DNA of 64,000 nt, from the NCBI RefSeq assembly GCF_017313765.1, contig NZ_JAFLNC010000002.1, forward strand, positions 248,001-312,000. Reading direction: 5' to 3'. The position numbers and the translations under genes are program-made. Below, piece after piece: positions 8,843 to 17,879 of this stretch; the first letter of the stretch is position 1, and each line of letters starts with the position of its first letter. The notes beneath the pieces are model-generated. The model did no database searches and was not told where the DNA came from. It worked only from the letters and a program-made list of their open reading frames with translations. This DNA is from Sneathiella sedimenti. Its GTDB lineage: Bacteria > Pseudomonadota > Alphaproteobacteria > Sneathiellales > Sneathiellaceae.

Positions 8843-10293
8843 CCATCCCAAAACTTCGCGTTGTTGAAAGCCGCGTCGTCGTTCGTAACGCGTTCACGCG
8901 ACTTCCGTTCCGATTTGGCGTGGTGACCATGGAAGCGGCGCCTGTCGGCATTTTGCAGGTTGTGGTGGAGTTTGAGAATGGCGCGCGGGCGTCCGGTGTT
9001 GCCAGTGACTTCCTGGCCTATAAATGGTTCGACAAATCGCCGGAGAAAACGCCTGCCGATAATGTTGCGGATCTGTTGCAGGCGATCCGGGATGCCCGTG
9101 CGGTTTATTCGGAGGCGGGATTTGGAACGCCCTTTGGATTATGGTTCTCGACCCGAGAGGAAATAGAAGCAAAATCACTTGCCCGCGGTTTCAATCGCCT
9201 CGGCGCGTCCTTCGCGAGCTCGATGATGGAACGTGCCGTTATCGATGCCGTCGGTCGCCATAGTGGACTAACCTTTGACCAGATGGTGCGAGAAAATAGC
9301 CTGTCAATTGATCCATCAGCGCTGCTGCCCGAAGTGGGCTACAGTGATATGCTTGGGGCATTGCCCGCGCGTCCGCTTGACGAGGTCGCCCTCCGGCATA
9401 CTGTAGGGCTGGTTGATCCGATCTCCGCTGCCGATAAGGAAGAGGATGCCCCGAAGGACGGATTTCCAGTTACGCTGGAGGAATATCTGGCTATCGACAA
9501 GCTCCGGTACCTCAAGGTCAAGGTGGGTGGCCAGATCGAGGAGGATATCGATCGCTTAACGCAGATTGCCGAGGTTGTTAGGACTGCCGGCCAGCCAATT
9601 CAGATGACCTTCGATGGCAACGAGCAATATAAGAACCTGGAAGATTTTGTTGCGCTAGTAGAGCGGATCAAGGCGACACCAGCCCTTGAAGCTCTTTGGA
9701 AATCGGTTTTGTTTATTGAACAGCCGTTGCATCGGGATGTCGCCATGGCGGCCCCGCTCCCCGCCGATGCGGTTGCGGCAATCGGTAAACCCTTGCTGAT
9801 TGATGAGGCCGACGGTTGGGCCGAGGCGTTCTATGATGCGATTGAACTTGGATATGAAGGTGTCAGCCACAAGAACTGCAAAGGAGTTTACCGGTCTCTG
9901 ATAAATACCGGCCTCGCGGCAGTACGTAATCGTGCAAATAGTGATAAACATTATTTTCTGTCGGCCGAGGACCTGACCAACCTGGCAGTTGTACCGTTGC
10001 AGGCTGATCTTGCCGTTATTGCCACACTTGGAATCCCGCATGTCGAGCGTAACGGGCATCATTATTTCTGCGGCCTTGACCACCTGCCAGAGTCCGAATG
10101 GGCCGCAGCGTTAAAACAGCATGCCGGACTTTACGAACCGCATGGAAAATCGGGGGCGCTTCGTATCGACAATGGAATGCTCGATTTGCGTTCGTTGCAG
10201 GTGCCGGGACTCGGGGCTTCGGATCTTCCTGATCTGGATAACGGCGTGGCGGAAGAAGACTGGAAATTTGAGATGTTGGAGAATAAACCATGA
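8839..10293 (+). CDS. Enolase-superfamily dehydratase/racemase-like enzyme
   Basis: Protein of 484 aa, longer than a typical mandelate racemase (about 370) because of an extended N-terminal half. The catalytic barrel is clear: K226-V-K228 (acid/base pair), and metal ligands in FDGNEQY (D259), FIEQPLH (E294) and LLIDEADG (D322). The C-terminal half has SHKNCKG near residue 345. Abstraction of a proton alpha to a carboxylate is superfamily knowledge; the substrate is probably an acid sugar. It is coupled by 4-nt overlaps to genes on both sides, so the three proteins probably act in one pathway. Confidence 0.82.
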   Translation: MTIPKLRVVESRVVVRNAFTRLPFRFGVVTMEAAPVGILQVVVEFENGARASGVASDFLAYKWFDKSPEKTPADNVADLLQAIRDARAVYSEAGFGTPFGLWFSTREEIEAKSLARGFNRLGASFASSMMERAVIDAVGRHSGLTFDQMVRENSLSIDPSALLPEVGYSDMLGALPARPLDEVALRHTVGLVDPISAADKEEDAPKDGFPVTLEEYLAIDKLRYLKVKVGGQIEEDIDRLTQIAEVVRTAGQPIQMTFDGNEQYKNLEDFVALVERIKATPALEALWKSVLFIEQPLHRDVAMAAPLPADAVAAIGKPLLIDEADGWAEAFYDAIELGYEGVSHKNCKGVYRSLINTGLAAVRNRANSDKHYFLSAEDLTNLAVVPLQADLAVIATLGIPHVERNGHHYFCGLDHLPESEWAAALKQHAGLYEPHGKSGALRIDNGMLDLRSLQVPGLGASDLPDLDNGVAEEDWKFEMLENKP

Positions 10294-11315
10294 GTGATCT
10301 GCCAGATCGATTTGAAAATGTAGCAGAGCTGGAAGAATTTATGACGCGGCCGCAAGACGGGCTTGCGGAAGATCTGGCGAATGCGCCGGGCGCCATCACG
10401 ATTCTCGGCATTGGCGGTAAAATGGGGCCGACGCTTGCGCGCATGGCCAAGCGTGCGGACCCGGACCGCAGGATTATCGGCGTTGCCCGGTTCTCCGATC
10501 CGGCTGTCCGCAAGGAACTTGAAGCCACGGGCATTGAAACGGTTGCCTGCGATCTTCTGGATGAAGCCGCTGTTCGGCAACTTGAAGTGACCGAAAACGT
10601 GATTTTCATGGCGGGGATGAAATTTGGCGCCACCGGCAACGAGCCGCTTACCTGGGCAATGAACAGTCACGTGCCGGCCCTTGTTGCCAGCCATTTCACG
10701 ACCAGCCGAATTGTCGCCTTCTCCACTGCCTGTATTTATCCCTTCGTTGATGTCCGTCATCAGGGCGCAACTGAGGATGTGTTGCCGACGCCACAGGGGG
10801 AGTACGCTAATTCCTGCGTTGGGCGGGAGCGAATATTCGAGTATTTTTCAGCGAAGCATAACACGCCGGGCCGTCTGTTCCGCTTGTCATATGCGATCGA
10901 TATGCGATACGGCGTCCTTCATGATGTCGCTCAGGCGGTCATGCGCGGGGAACCGGTATCGCTTGCAATGGGGCATGTAAATGTGATTTGGCAGGGGGAT
11001 GCGAATGCCTATGCACTTCGCTGTCTCGCCCATGCGGATACACCGATGACGCCGATAAATATTTCCGGCCCCGAAACCACGAGCATCCGTTCTGTCGCAC
11101 AGCTTTTTGCAAGGAAATTCAACAAGCCTGCAATATTCGAGGGTGAAGAGGGCGAGACGGCCTGGCTGGTCAATACAAATCAGCAGCAGGACTTGTTCGG
11201 TTATCCGTCAGTGCCGCTTTCGAAACTTATTGACTGGACGGCCGATTGGGTCGCTCGCGGCCAGGCCAGCCTGGGGAAGCCAACGCATTTCGAAGTGAGT
11301 GACGGAAATTACTGA
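10290..11315 (+). CDS. NAD-dependent epimerase/dehydratase family protein
   Basis: Extended short-chain dehydrogenase-like protein of 341 aa. The Rossmann start is shifted to about residue 30 (ITILGIGGKMGPTLARMA) after an acidic leader. A Ser in STACIYPF and the pair in EYANSCVGRERIFEY occupy the positions of the catalytic Ser and Tyr; the Tyr-x3-Lys motif is not canonical (no Lys four residues after the Tyr), so activity as an oxidoreductase is uncertain. It overlaps the enolase-superfamily gene by 4 nt. Oxidation or epimerisation of a sugar or sugar acid is a reasonable guess. Confidence 0.75.
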   Translation: MSDLPDRFENVAELEEFMTRPQDGLAEDLANAPGAITILGIGGKMGPTLARMAKRADPDRRIIGVARFSDPAVRKELEATGIETVACDLLDEAAVRQLEVTENVIFMAGMKFGATGNEPLTWAMNSHVPALVASHFTTSRIVAFSTACIYPFVDVRHQGATEDVLPTPQGEYANSCVGRERIFEYFSAKHNTPGRLFRLSYAIDMRYGVLHDVAQAVMRGEPVSLAMGHVNVIWQGDANAYALRCLAHADTPMTPINISGPETTSIRSVAQLFARKFNKPAIFEGEEGETAWLVNTNQQQDLFGYPSVPLSKLIDWTADWVARGQASLGKPTHFEVSDGNY

Positions 11316-11321
11316 TTAGCC

Positions 11322-11996
11322 ATGGAAACCTCGCAACCACGCACCCGTAATCCCGAGCGGACCCGCAAGCAAATACTTGATGCGGCAACTGTGGAATTTA
11401 CGAATAAGGGTATCGAAGGTGCCCGCACGGACGAGATTGCGCGGGCGGCAGGCGTTAGTAAACGCATGCTGTTTCACTATTTCAACAGTAAGGATGGCCT
11501 GTTTCAGGCGGTGCTGGAAAAGATATATCTTGATATCCGAAGCGCGGAGGAAAATCTGGACCTAACGGGTCGGGACCCGATTGAGGCCATGGCTGAGTTA
11601 TGTATTTTCAGTTTTGAATGGTTTGCAAAGCATCCCGAATTCATGGCGATCCTGAACGAGGAAAACCTGCATGGGGCCGTCCATGCGAAAGCCAGTGACT
11701 CAGTCCTCACCCTGAACATGCCGTTGGTCGATATAATCTCGAAAGTCTTGAAAAAAGGGGAGAAGGAGGGTTTTTTCCGGCCAGATGTGGATCCGGTTGA
11801 ACTCTATATCTCGATCGCGGGCGTTTCCTATCTCTACTTTTCGAACATGCATACCCTGTCAGAAATATTTGGTCGCGACCTGTCGTCACGTGAAGAGCTG
11901 GACAAGCGGCGCCAACATGTCGTGGAGGTCATTCTCGGATACCTTTGCCATCCGGAAACACGACCGTCCGTACCTAACGCCAAATCGAGGAAATAA
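11322..11996 (+). CDS. TetR/AcrR family transcriptional regulator
   Basis: DNA-binding protein of 224 aa. The helix-turn-helix lies at about residues 36-55 (TDEIARAAGVSKRMLFHYF), followed by the usual KDGLF helix. The C-terminal half is a ligand-binding domain like those of TetR proteins with large effector pockets. The gene is embedded in the same orientation between the epimerase and the DapA-like gene, only 6 nt after the former, so it is co-transcribed and probably controls this locus. The dyad in front of tctC (4782-4805) is one possible target. Confidence 0.9.
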   Translation: METSQPRTRNPERTRKQILDAATVEFTNKGIEGARTDEIARAAGVSKRMLFHYFNSKDGLFQAVLEKIYLDIRSAEENLDLTGRDPIEAMAELCIFSFEWFAKHPEFMAILNEENLHGAVHAKASDSVLTLNMPLVDIISKVLKKGEKEGFFRPDVDPVELYISIAGVSYLYFSNMHTLSEIFGRDLSSREELDKRRQHVVEVILGYLCHPETRPSVPNAKSRK

Positions 11997-12000
11997 AGAG

Positions 12001-13059
12001 ATGCGAATTGATGATATTCCGGAAGAAACCTTGGCTGCCTTTCGTCGGGGAGGTGTTATCCCGGCGCAACCGCTCGCACTGAATAGCCAGCGGGAACTGG
12101 ATGTCCGTCGGCAGCGCGCCCTCAGCCGCTATTACCTGGATGCAGGTTCAGTTGGCATCGCGGTGGGTGTCCATACAACCCAGTTCACCATTCGTGACGT
12201 CGGGCTTTATGAGCCGGTTTTGCGTCTGGCCGCTGAGGAGGCCGAAAGCTGGGTTGAAAGAACGCCTTTCATGGTTGCGGGTGTTGTTGGCAAAACCGAT
12301 CAGGCGCTGTCCGAGGCGAAACTCGCCAAATCTTTGGGATATCATGCTGTTCTGCTTGGTCTGGCCGCGCTGAACGACGCAAGCGTCGATGAGTTGGTAG
12401 CGCATTGCAGAAAAGTGGCTGATGTTATGCCGGTCGTGGGCTTCTATCTTCAGCCGGCTGTCGGCGGTCGCAACCTGCCGTACGAATTCTGGAAGCAGTT
12501 TGCCGAAATCGAGAATGTTGTCGGTATCAAGCTTGCCCCTTTTAACCGCTATAAGACTCTCGATGTTGTCCGGGGAGTGGCTGATGCAGGCGCGAAAGAC
12601 AGGATAACGCTCTATACCGGCAATGACGATCATATCGTGGGAGATTTGATCACGCCTTTTCCCGTCCAGATTAATGGCAGAACGGAAACGATCAATATTG
12701 TCGGCGGATTGCTCGGTCATTGGTCGGTTTGGACACGCAAGGCGGTCGAACTGATCGAAGAGGTTTCCGCCGTGCGAGGACAAGAGAAAATTTCCTCAAC
12801 CTGGTGGACCCGCGATGCGGCGGTAACAGATAGCAACGGTGCCTTCTTCGATGCGGCAAATGACTATGTCGGTGTGATTGCCGGATTGCATGAAGTGTTG
12901 CGTCGGCAGGGGTTGCTGGAAGGCATATGGTGCCTCGATCCGGAAGAAACCCTGGGGCCGGGCCAACTTGCCGAAATCGACCGTGTTTACAACTCATACC
13001 CTGAACTGAATGACGATGACTTTGTGCGGCAAAATCTCGATAGATGGCTTGCGGATTGA
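12001..13059 (+). CDS. Dihydrodipicolinate synthase (DapA) family aldolase/lyase
   Basis: TIM-barrel Schiff-base aldolase or dehydratase of about 352 aa, longer than DapA itself (about 290). The probable Schiff-base lysine is K177 in VGIKLAPF and the catalytic Tyr is Y149 in VVGFYLQP. Non-lysine-biosynthesis members of this family cleave or dehydrate keto-deoxy sugar acids. The start at 12001 is set by GAGGAAATAAAGAG just upstream; an overlapping longer reading frame from 11785 runs through tetR and is not credible. Downstream are a Gfo/Idh/MocA dehydrogenase and a DUF993 protein. Confidence 0.85.
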   Translation: MRIDDIPEETLAAFRRGGVIPAQPLALNSQRELDVRRQRALSRYYLDAGSVGIAVGVHTTQFTIRDVGLYEPVLRLAAEEAESWVERTPFMVAGVVGKTDQALSEAKLAKSLGYHAVLLGLAALNDASVDELVAHCRKVADVMPVVGFYLQPAVGGRNLPYEFWKQFAEIENVVGIKLAPFNRYKTLDVVRGVADAGAKDRITLYTGNDDHIVGDLITPFPVQINGRTETINIVGGLLGHWSVWTRKAVELIEEVSAVRGQEKISSTWWTRDAAVTDSNGAFFDAANDYVGVIAGLHEVLRRQGLLEGIWCLDPEETLGPGQLAEIDRVYNSYPELNDDDFVRQNLDRWLAD

Positions 13060-13119
13060 TGTACGAAGTTGCTTTGGAAATCACGAAAAAGAATTGAATA
13101 GACTGAAAGGATAATTTTG

Positions 13120-14268
13120 ATGGAACGCAGGATTGGTATCATCATGCATGGAGTAACGGGCAGAATGGGGATGAACCAGCATCTGATCCGTTCCATCCTC
13201 GCCATTCGCGAAGAAAAGGGCATGCTTCTGCCCAATGGTGACAGGCTGATGCCCGACCCAATCTTGGTGGGCCGCAATGCCGAGAAAATAGAGTTTCTTG
13301 CGAAAGAACATGGTATTACGCGCTGGACGACCGACCTTGACAAGGCGCTTGCCAATCCCGATGACACCATATTTTTTGATGCCGGATCAACCCAGATGCG
13401 GGCAGAGCTTCTGAAAAAAGCTATCGCGGCAGGCAAGCATGTTTATTGTGAAAAGCCGATTGCGGATGATCTGGAAGTTGCCCTTGATCTCGCGAAAACG
13501 GCGGAGGCCGCCGGTGTGAAGAATGGTGCCGTTCAGGACAAGCTCTGGCTGCCGGGCCTGCTGAAACTCAAGCAGGCGATTGATAACGGTGCTCTTGGCC
13601 GGATCCTTGATGTTCGCATTGATTTTGGTTACTGGGTTTTTGAAGGGGACTGGACCCCGGCGCAGCGGCCGTCCTGGAACTATCGCAAGGAAGATGGCGG
13701 TGGCGTCATCCTCGATATGATGTGCCATTGGCGCTATGTCATCGACAATCTGTTTGGCGATGTGAGTTCAGTAGTTTGTCGGGGCGCCATCCATATACCG
13801 GAACGCTGGGACGAAAACGGCGAGCGCTATGATGCGACGGCGGACGATGCTGCTTATGCAATTGTCGAGCTAAAAAACGGGGCGATTGTCCAGATCGCCA
13901 GCAGCTGGTGTACGCGCGTTCGACGTGATGACCTGGTCACTTTCCATGTCAATGGGACGCATGGCTCAGCTGTTGCGGGCCTCACCGATTGCCGCATCCA
14001 GCCGCGCGAGACAACGCCGAAGCCGGTCTGGAACCCGGATGAGAAGCAAGCCATGAATTTCTTTGATGACTGGCAGTTAATCCCGGAACGTGAGCCGTTC
14101 AACAATGCCTTCAAGGCACAGTGGGAATTGTTCCTCAAGCATGTGGTTCTTGATACGCCTTTCCGCTGGACATTGCGCGAGGCGTGTAAAGGGGTGCAAT
14201 TCGCCGAACTCGCCCTCAAGAGCTGGGACGAAAAGCGGTTTGTTGATGTTCCGGAAATGGAGAAATAA
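13120..14268 (+). CDS. Gfo/Idh/MocA family oxidoreductase
   Basis: NAD(P)-dependent dehydrogenase of about 382 aa that probably oxidises a sugar or polyol. The N-terminal Rossmann fold has IMHGVTGRMG (residues 8-17), and the family hallmark E111-K112-P113 occurs in YCEKPIADD. The substrate domain has DGGGVILDMMCHWRYVID, equivalent to the catalytic Asp/His region. ATG at 13120 is preferred over the TTG one codon earlier; AAGG lies 10 nt upstream. The next gene starts 4 nt after the stop. Confidence 0.9.
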   Translation: MERRIGIIMHGVTGRMGMNQHLIRSILAIREEKGMLLPNGDRLMPDPILVGRNAEKIEFLAKEHGITRWTTDLDKALANPDDTIFFDAGSTQMRAELLKKAIAAGKHVYCEKPIADDLEVALDLAKTAEAAGVKNGAVQDKLWLPGLLKLKQAIDNGALGRILDVRIDFGYWVFEGDWTPAQRPSWNYRKEDGGGVILDMMCHWRYVIDNLFGDVSSVVCRGAIHIPERWDENGERYDATADDAAYAIVELKNGAIVQIASSWCTRVRRDDLVTFHVNGTHGSAVAGLTDCRIQPRETTPKPVWNPDEKQAMNFFDDWQLIPEREPFNNAFKAQWELFLKHVVLDTPFRWTLREACKGVQFAELALKSWDEKRFVDVPEMEK

Positions 14269-14272
14269 GCCG

Positions 14273-15433
14273 ATGGCCAGCCTGATCCTGCCGACAATGG
14301 ATGGAAAGACAGTGCGCTACGATCTTACGGGCACGCCGGTGCAGCAGCCAGCTATATCCGGCGCCCGTAACCGTATTGCCTATGCCGCCGCGCATGTGGT
14401 CGCCGATCCTTTTGCGGACAATGACCCCTGGTTAAAGCCGGCAATCGACTGGGATCGGACGATCGCCTATCGGCGGCATCTCTGGGATCTTGGCTTCGGC
14501 GTGGCGGAGGCCATGGATACAGCACAACGCGGTGGCGGCTTGCATTGGGCGGAAAGCCTGGATCTTGTCCGCCATGCGCTGGAAGCGGCCGGACCAGAAG
14601 ACAAAATAGCCTGTGGTTGCGGAACCGATCATCTTGATCCGGCAGATGCGCGTTCACTTGACGACGTTATCGCCGCTTATGAGCACCAGATTGAAGCCAT
14701 CGAAAAGCTCGGCGGTAAGTTGATCCTCATGGCGAGCCGGGCGTTGACGAAGGTTGCAAAAGGACCGGAGGACTACGCAAAAGTTTACGATCGGTTGCTC
14801 TCTCAGGTCCGCGAGCCTGTGATGATTCATTGGCTTGGGGATATGTTCGACCCAGCGCTGAAGGGTTATTGGGGGTCGGAAAATCTGGATACCGCAATGG
14901 AAACCTGTCTCGGTATTCTGGCGAACAACGCTGCGAAAGTGGAAGGGATTAAAATCTCGCTTCTTGATGATCAAAAGGAAATCAAGATGCGGCGGAAATT
15001 ACCGGACGGTGTGCAGATGTATACGGGAGATGATTTCAATTACCCGGCGCTCATCAAGGGCGATGACCAGGGATACAGCCATGCGCTCCTTGGTATTTTT
15101 GATGTGATCGCGCCGGTTGCCGCGGCCGCGCTTGATCATCTCGCTGCGGAAGAGATGGCAGAATATGACAGGTTATTTGCACCGACCGTGCCGCTGTCGC
15201 GTCATATTTTCAAGGCGCCAACCAATTTTTATAAGACAGGTGTTGTTTTTATGGCCTATCTAAACGGCCATCAGGATCATTTTACCATGATAGGCGGCCA
15301 GGAAAGTGCCCGGTCAACGCAGCATCTGGCGGAACTGTTCCGGCTGGCCGATAAAGCCGGCCTGTTTGCCGACCCCGAAATGGCAGCGGCACGCTGCGCA
15401 TCAGTAATGACGGTTCGGGGAATTTCACAATGA
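14273..15433 (+). CDS. DUF993 family protein (dihydrodipicolinate-synthase-like)
   Basis: Protein of about 386 aa that I recognise as DUF993, a family distantly related to DapA-type aldolases and commonly found beside Gfo/Idh dehydrogenases and xylose-isomerase-like proteins. KVEGIKISLLDDQKE near residue 225 carries a lysine in the position of the Schiff-base residue. No experimentally established function is known to me. ATG at 14273 follows the previous stop by 4 nt; the frame is open further upstream but that part overlaps the dehydrogenase gene. It overlaps the next gene by 4 nt, which suggests a shared step. Confidence 0.85.
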   Translation: MASLILPTMDGKTVRYDLTGTPVQQPAISGARNRIAYAAAHVVADPFADNDPWLKPAIDWDRTIAYRRHLWDLGFGVAEAMDTAQRGGGLHWAESLDLVRHALEAAGPEDKIACGCGTDHLDPADARSLDDVIAAYEHQIEAIEKLGGKLILMASRALTKVAKGPEDYAKVYDRLLSQVREPVMIHWLGDMFDPALKGYWGSENLDTAMETCLGILANNAAKVEGIKISLLDDQKEIKMRRKLPDGVQMYTGDDFNYPALIKGDDQGYSHALLGIFDVIAPVAAAALDHLAAEEMAEYDRLFAPTVPLSRHIFKAPTNFYKTGVVFMAYLNGHQDHFTMIGGQESARSTQHLAELFRLADKAGLFADPEMAAARCASVMTVRGISQ

Positions 15434-16272
15434 TAAAAGCCCGCCCGATCACGGATTATTCCCGATTGTCGATCAATACGGCGACGACCCGTGGAAAATG
15501 GACACTGTCGCAGGCAATCGACGGATATGCCCGGGCGGGTATCGGTGGGATTTCGCCCTGGCGGGACCAGATCGCGGAAATGGGACTCGCCAACGCGGCA
15601 AAGGCCATTAGGGAGGCGGAACTCACGGTTACCGGTGTCTGTCGCGGCGGTATGTTCCCTTGGAAGGATGAGGCGGGCCGTCTGGCCATGCTCGATGACA
15701 ATCGGCGAGCAATAGAAGAGGCGGCGACGTTAGATGCCGCGTGCCTGGTTCTTGTTGTGGGCGGTTTACCGGAAGGATCCAAGGATCTGGCCGGCGCCCA
15801 TGCAATGGTGGAAGAGGCAATAAACACATTGTTGCCCGAAGCGCGCGCTGCGGGTGTGGCGATGGCAATTGAGCCCTTGCATCCCATGTATGCCGCGGAT
15901 CGCGCCTGCGTCAATACCGTGCGACACGCGCTTGATATTTGCGATCGGGCGGGCGAGGGGATTGGCGTTGCGCTCGATGTCTATCATATCTGGTGGGACA
16001 CGGAATTGCGAAGCCAGATCAAGCGGGCGGGCAAGGAACGGTTGCTGGCCTTCCATATCTGTGACTGGCTTGTTCCGACCCGGGACCTGCTAATGGATCG
16101 TGGGATGATGGGAGACGGTATTATCGACATCCCGTTGCTGCGGGGATGGGTTGAGGAATCAGGCTATGAGGGTTTTCACGAGGTTGAGATATTTTCCGAA
16201 CTCGACTGGTGGAAACGCGATCCCGAGGAAGTCTTGGAAATCTGCAAAGAGCGTTCACTGACCGCCGTTTAA
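15430..16272 (+). CDS. Sugar phosphate isomerase/epimerase family TIM barrel (second copy)
   Basis: Xylose-isomerase-like TIM barrel of 280 aa, distinct from the protein encoded at 8012. Metal-ligand positions are suggested by AIEPLHPMYAADRA, VALDVYHIWWD, AFHICDWLVP and FHEVEIFSELDWW, which together supply the Glu, Asp, His and Glu expected of an active isomerase or epimerase. It is translationally coupled to the DUF993 gene and closes the first catabolic operon; 309 non-coding bases follow. Confidence 0.85.
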   Translation: MIKARPITDYSRLSINTATTRGKWTLSQAIDGYARAGIGGISPWRDQIAEMGLANAAKAIREAELTVTGVCRGGMFPWKDEAGRLAMLDDNRRAIEEAATLDAACLVLVVGGLPEGSKDLAGAHAMVEEAINTLLPEARAAGVAMAIEPLHPMYAADRACVNTVRHALDICDRAGEGIGVALDVYHIWWDTELRSQIKRAGKERLLAFHICDWLVPTRDLLMDRGMMGDGIIDIPLLRGWVEESGYEGFHEVEIFSELDWWKRDPEEVLEICKERSLTAV

Positions 16273-16581
16273 AGCATTCCCGGCGCCAGACTTTCAGTTC
16301 CAGAGCGTGAGGTATCTGGTGCGATACAAATTGGTGTATGGAATAGTTGGCCAATCCCTGTACTCAAGAAAAGCCATTTTAAGAAGTGGTCTCAAATACG
16401 CCAGCCCATAATTCGAATAGGTGAAAAATAATCTTGACAATTATATCGCTGCTCTTCAAATTTATAACTTAGCTATCTAAGAATAATTAACAGCGGCCGC
16501 GCCACCGATGGGCTATGCCGGGAAATCACGCAGAGTAATACGTGCGGATAAATCGGGCCGGGAACAGGGAAAATTATAACG
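16273..16581 (+). promoter_or_regulatory. Intergenic control region before the aromatic-acid regulon
   Basis: No gene is seen in these 309 bases. TTGACA at 16434-16439 is a good -35 element, but the best -10 around 16457-16462 is weak. CTTAGCTATCTAAG at 16468-16481 is a one-change variant of the TTAGATATCTAA palindrome found at four other places in the regulon, and it is followed directly by AATAAT (16482-16487), exactly as at 22201-22220. AGGGAA before the ATG at 16582 serves as ribosome site. Confidence 0.55.
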
Positions 16582-17862
16582 ATGAGATTGCTTTCAAAAA
16601 CCTATTGGCATGGAACGCAAATTCGGTTTCGTGACCCAGTCGAGGATGTTACTGGTATTAGCGTCGCCCTGGATGCAGCGGATGGCACAAGACTTCGGGG
16701 TGTCTATTGGACATCTGATAATAATCCACGCCCAAAAGTGGCGGTCATTGCGGCACATCCAAGAGGTGACTTCTCGGAGCATCATGCCTTTCCGGCATTT
16801 TTGAAGGCCGGTTATGCCTGCATGGGTGCGAATATGCGCAACGTCAACAATGATTCTGATTGCCAGCATGAAAAGCTCGTCGTTGATATCGCTGCCTATA
16901 TGCAGTGGCTCAAGGAAAATGGTGTGGAGAAAATTATCCTGCTCGGAAACTCGGGCGGGGGATCTCTGTTTTCCTTCTATCAGTCTCAGGCAAAAGCCGC
17001 ACCGGATGACCGGATCAAATTCACCCCTGGCGGACGGCCAACCGGGTTGAACAAGATGGCGCTTATTCCGGGAGATGCAATAATTTACATGGCGGCCCAT
17101 ACAGGACAGGGTTTGATCATAAATGAAGTAATTGATCCGTCTGTCGTCGATGAGCATGACCCGCTTAAGACGAACCCTGAATTCGATATGTATGACCCGG
17201 AAAACGGCTTCAAACCCGCGCCTGAGTGGGTAAAGTATTCCCCGGAATTTATCGAGAAATTCAGGAAGGCTCAGCTGGCACGCGTCCAACGGCTCGATGC
17301 TGTTGCGCATGACTGGATCAATCTCTCGAAGGACGCCGCGAAAATTCATGGGAGCGAAGGCTTCGAGGATTTGCCGGCCGAAATACAGCGCCGTGTTATG
17401 GAGCGGGAAGCGTTCGAGCCCGTCATGGTTATTTATCGGACAATGGCGAACCTGCATTATGCCGATAATACGCTGGATCCATCTCCCCGCCCGTATGGCT
17501 CGCTAATCAGTCCGCGACCGGACCTAATGAATTTCCAGCGTTTCGGCTTTGCCCGCGTTATGACGCCGCATGGTTGGTTGTCAACCTGGTCAGGGCTGTC
17601 TTCAAATGCAAGCATTCCAAAAACGGGCCCGTCAATAACTGAACCGGCGGTCGTAATACAGGCCGGCAAGGACCTAGATGTCTTTCCGGAAACCCATTCA
17701 AAACTGACCTTCAACACCATTCAGTCGGCGGATAAGGAATATTGGGATATTCCCGAAGCGCTGCATTATTTCGAACCGGATGAAGGTGATAATGGAAATG
17801 AAACCCTGAACAGGGTCATGGAACGTCTCGTTGCGTGGGTTCGCGAACGTTTTCCAATCTAG
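16582..17862 (+). CDS. Alpha/beta hydrolase family protein
   Basis: Cytosolic hydrolase of 426 aa. The nucleophile elbow is G-N-S124-G-G-G after a KIILLGN strand; AHPRGD near residue 59 gives the oxyanion-side HPRG segment. Possible acid and base are the Asp in QAGKDLDVFPE and the His in ALHYFEPD near the C-terminus. An insertion of roughly 150 residues between the nucleophile and the C-terminal strands forms a large cap. It could hydrolyse an ester, a thioester or a C-C bond of a cyclic substrate. First gene of the palindrome-marked regulon; an SDR gene follows 17 nt later. Confidence 0.8.
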   Translation: MRLLSKTYWHGTQIRFRDPVEDVTGISVALDAADGTRLRGVYWTSDNNPRPKVAVIAAHPRGDFSEHHAFPAFLKAGYACMGANMRNVNNDSDCQHEKLVVDIAAYMQWLKENGVEKIILLGNSGGGSLFSFYQSQAKAAPDDRIKFTPGGRPTGLNKMALIPGDAIIYMAAHTGQGLIINEVIDPSVVDEHDPLKTNPEFDMYDPENGFKPAPEWVKYSPEFIEKFRKAQLARVQRLDAVAHDWINLSKDAAKIHGSEGFEDLPAEIQRRVMEREAFEPVMVIYRTMANLHYADNTLDPSPRPYGSLISPRPDLMNFQRFGFARVMTPHGWLSTWSGLSSNASIPKTGPSITEPAVVIQAGKDLDVFPETHSKLTFNTIQSADKEYWDIPEALHYFEPDEGDNGNETLNRVMERLVAWVRERFPI

Positions 17863-17879
17863 GATCATGGGAATTTGAA

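Noticed and set aside
11785-12000. N-terminal extension of the DapA-like gene through tetR
   Set aside because: The translated segment has no aldolase similarity; a good ribosome site precedes the ATG at 12001.
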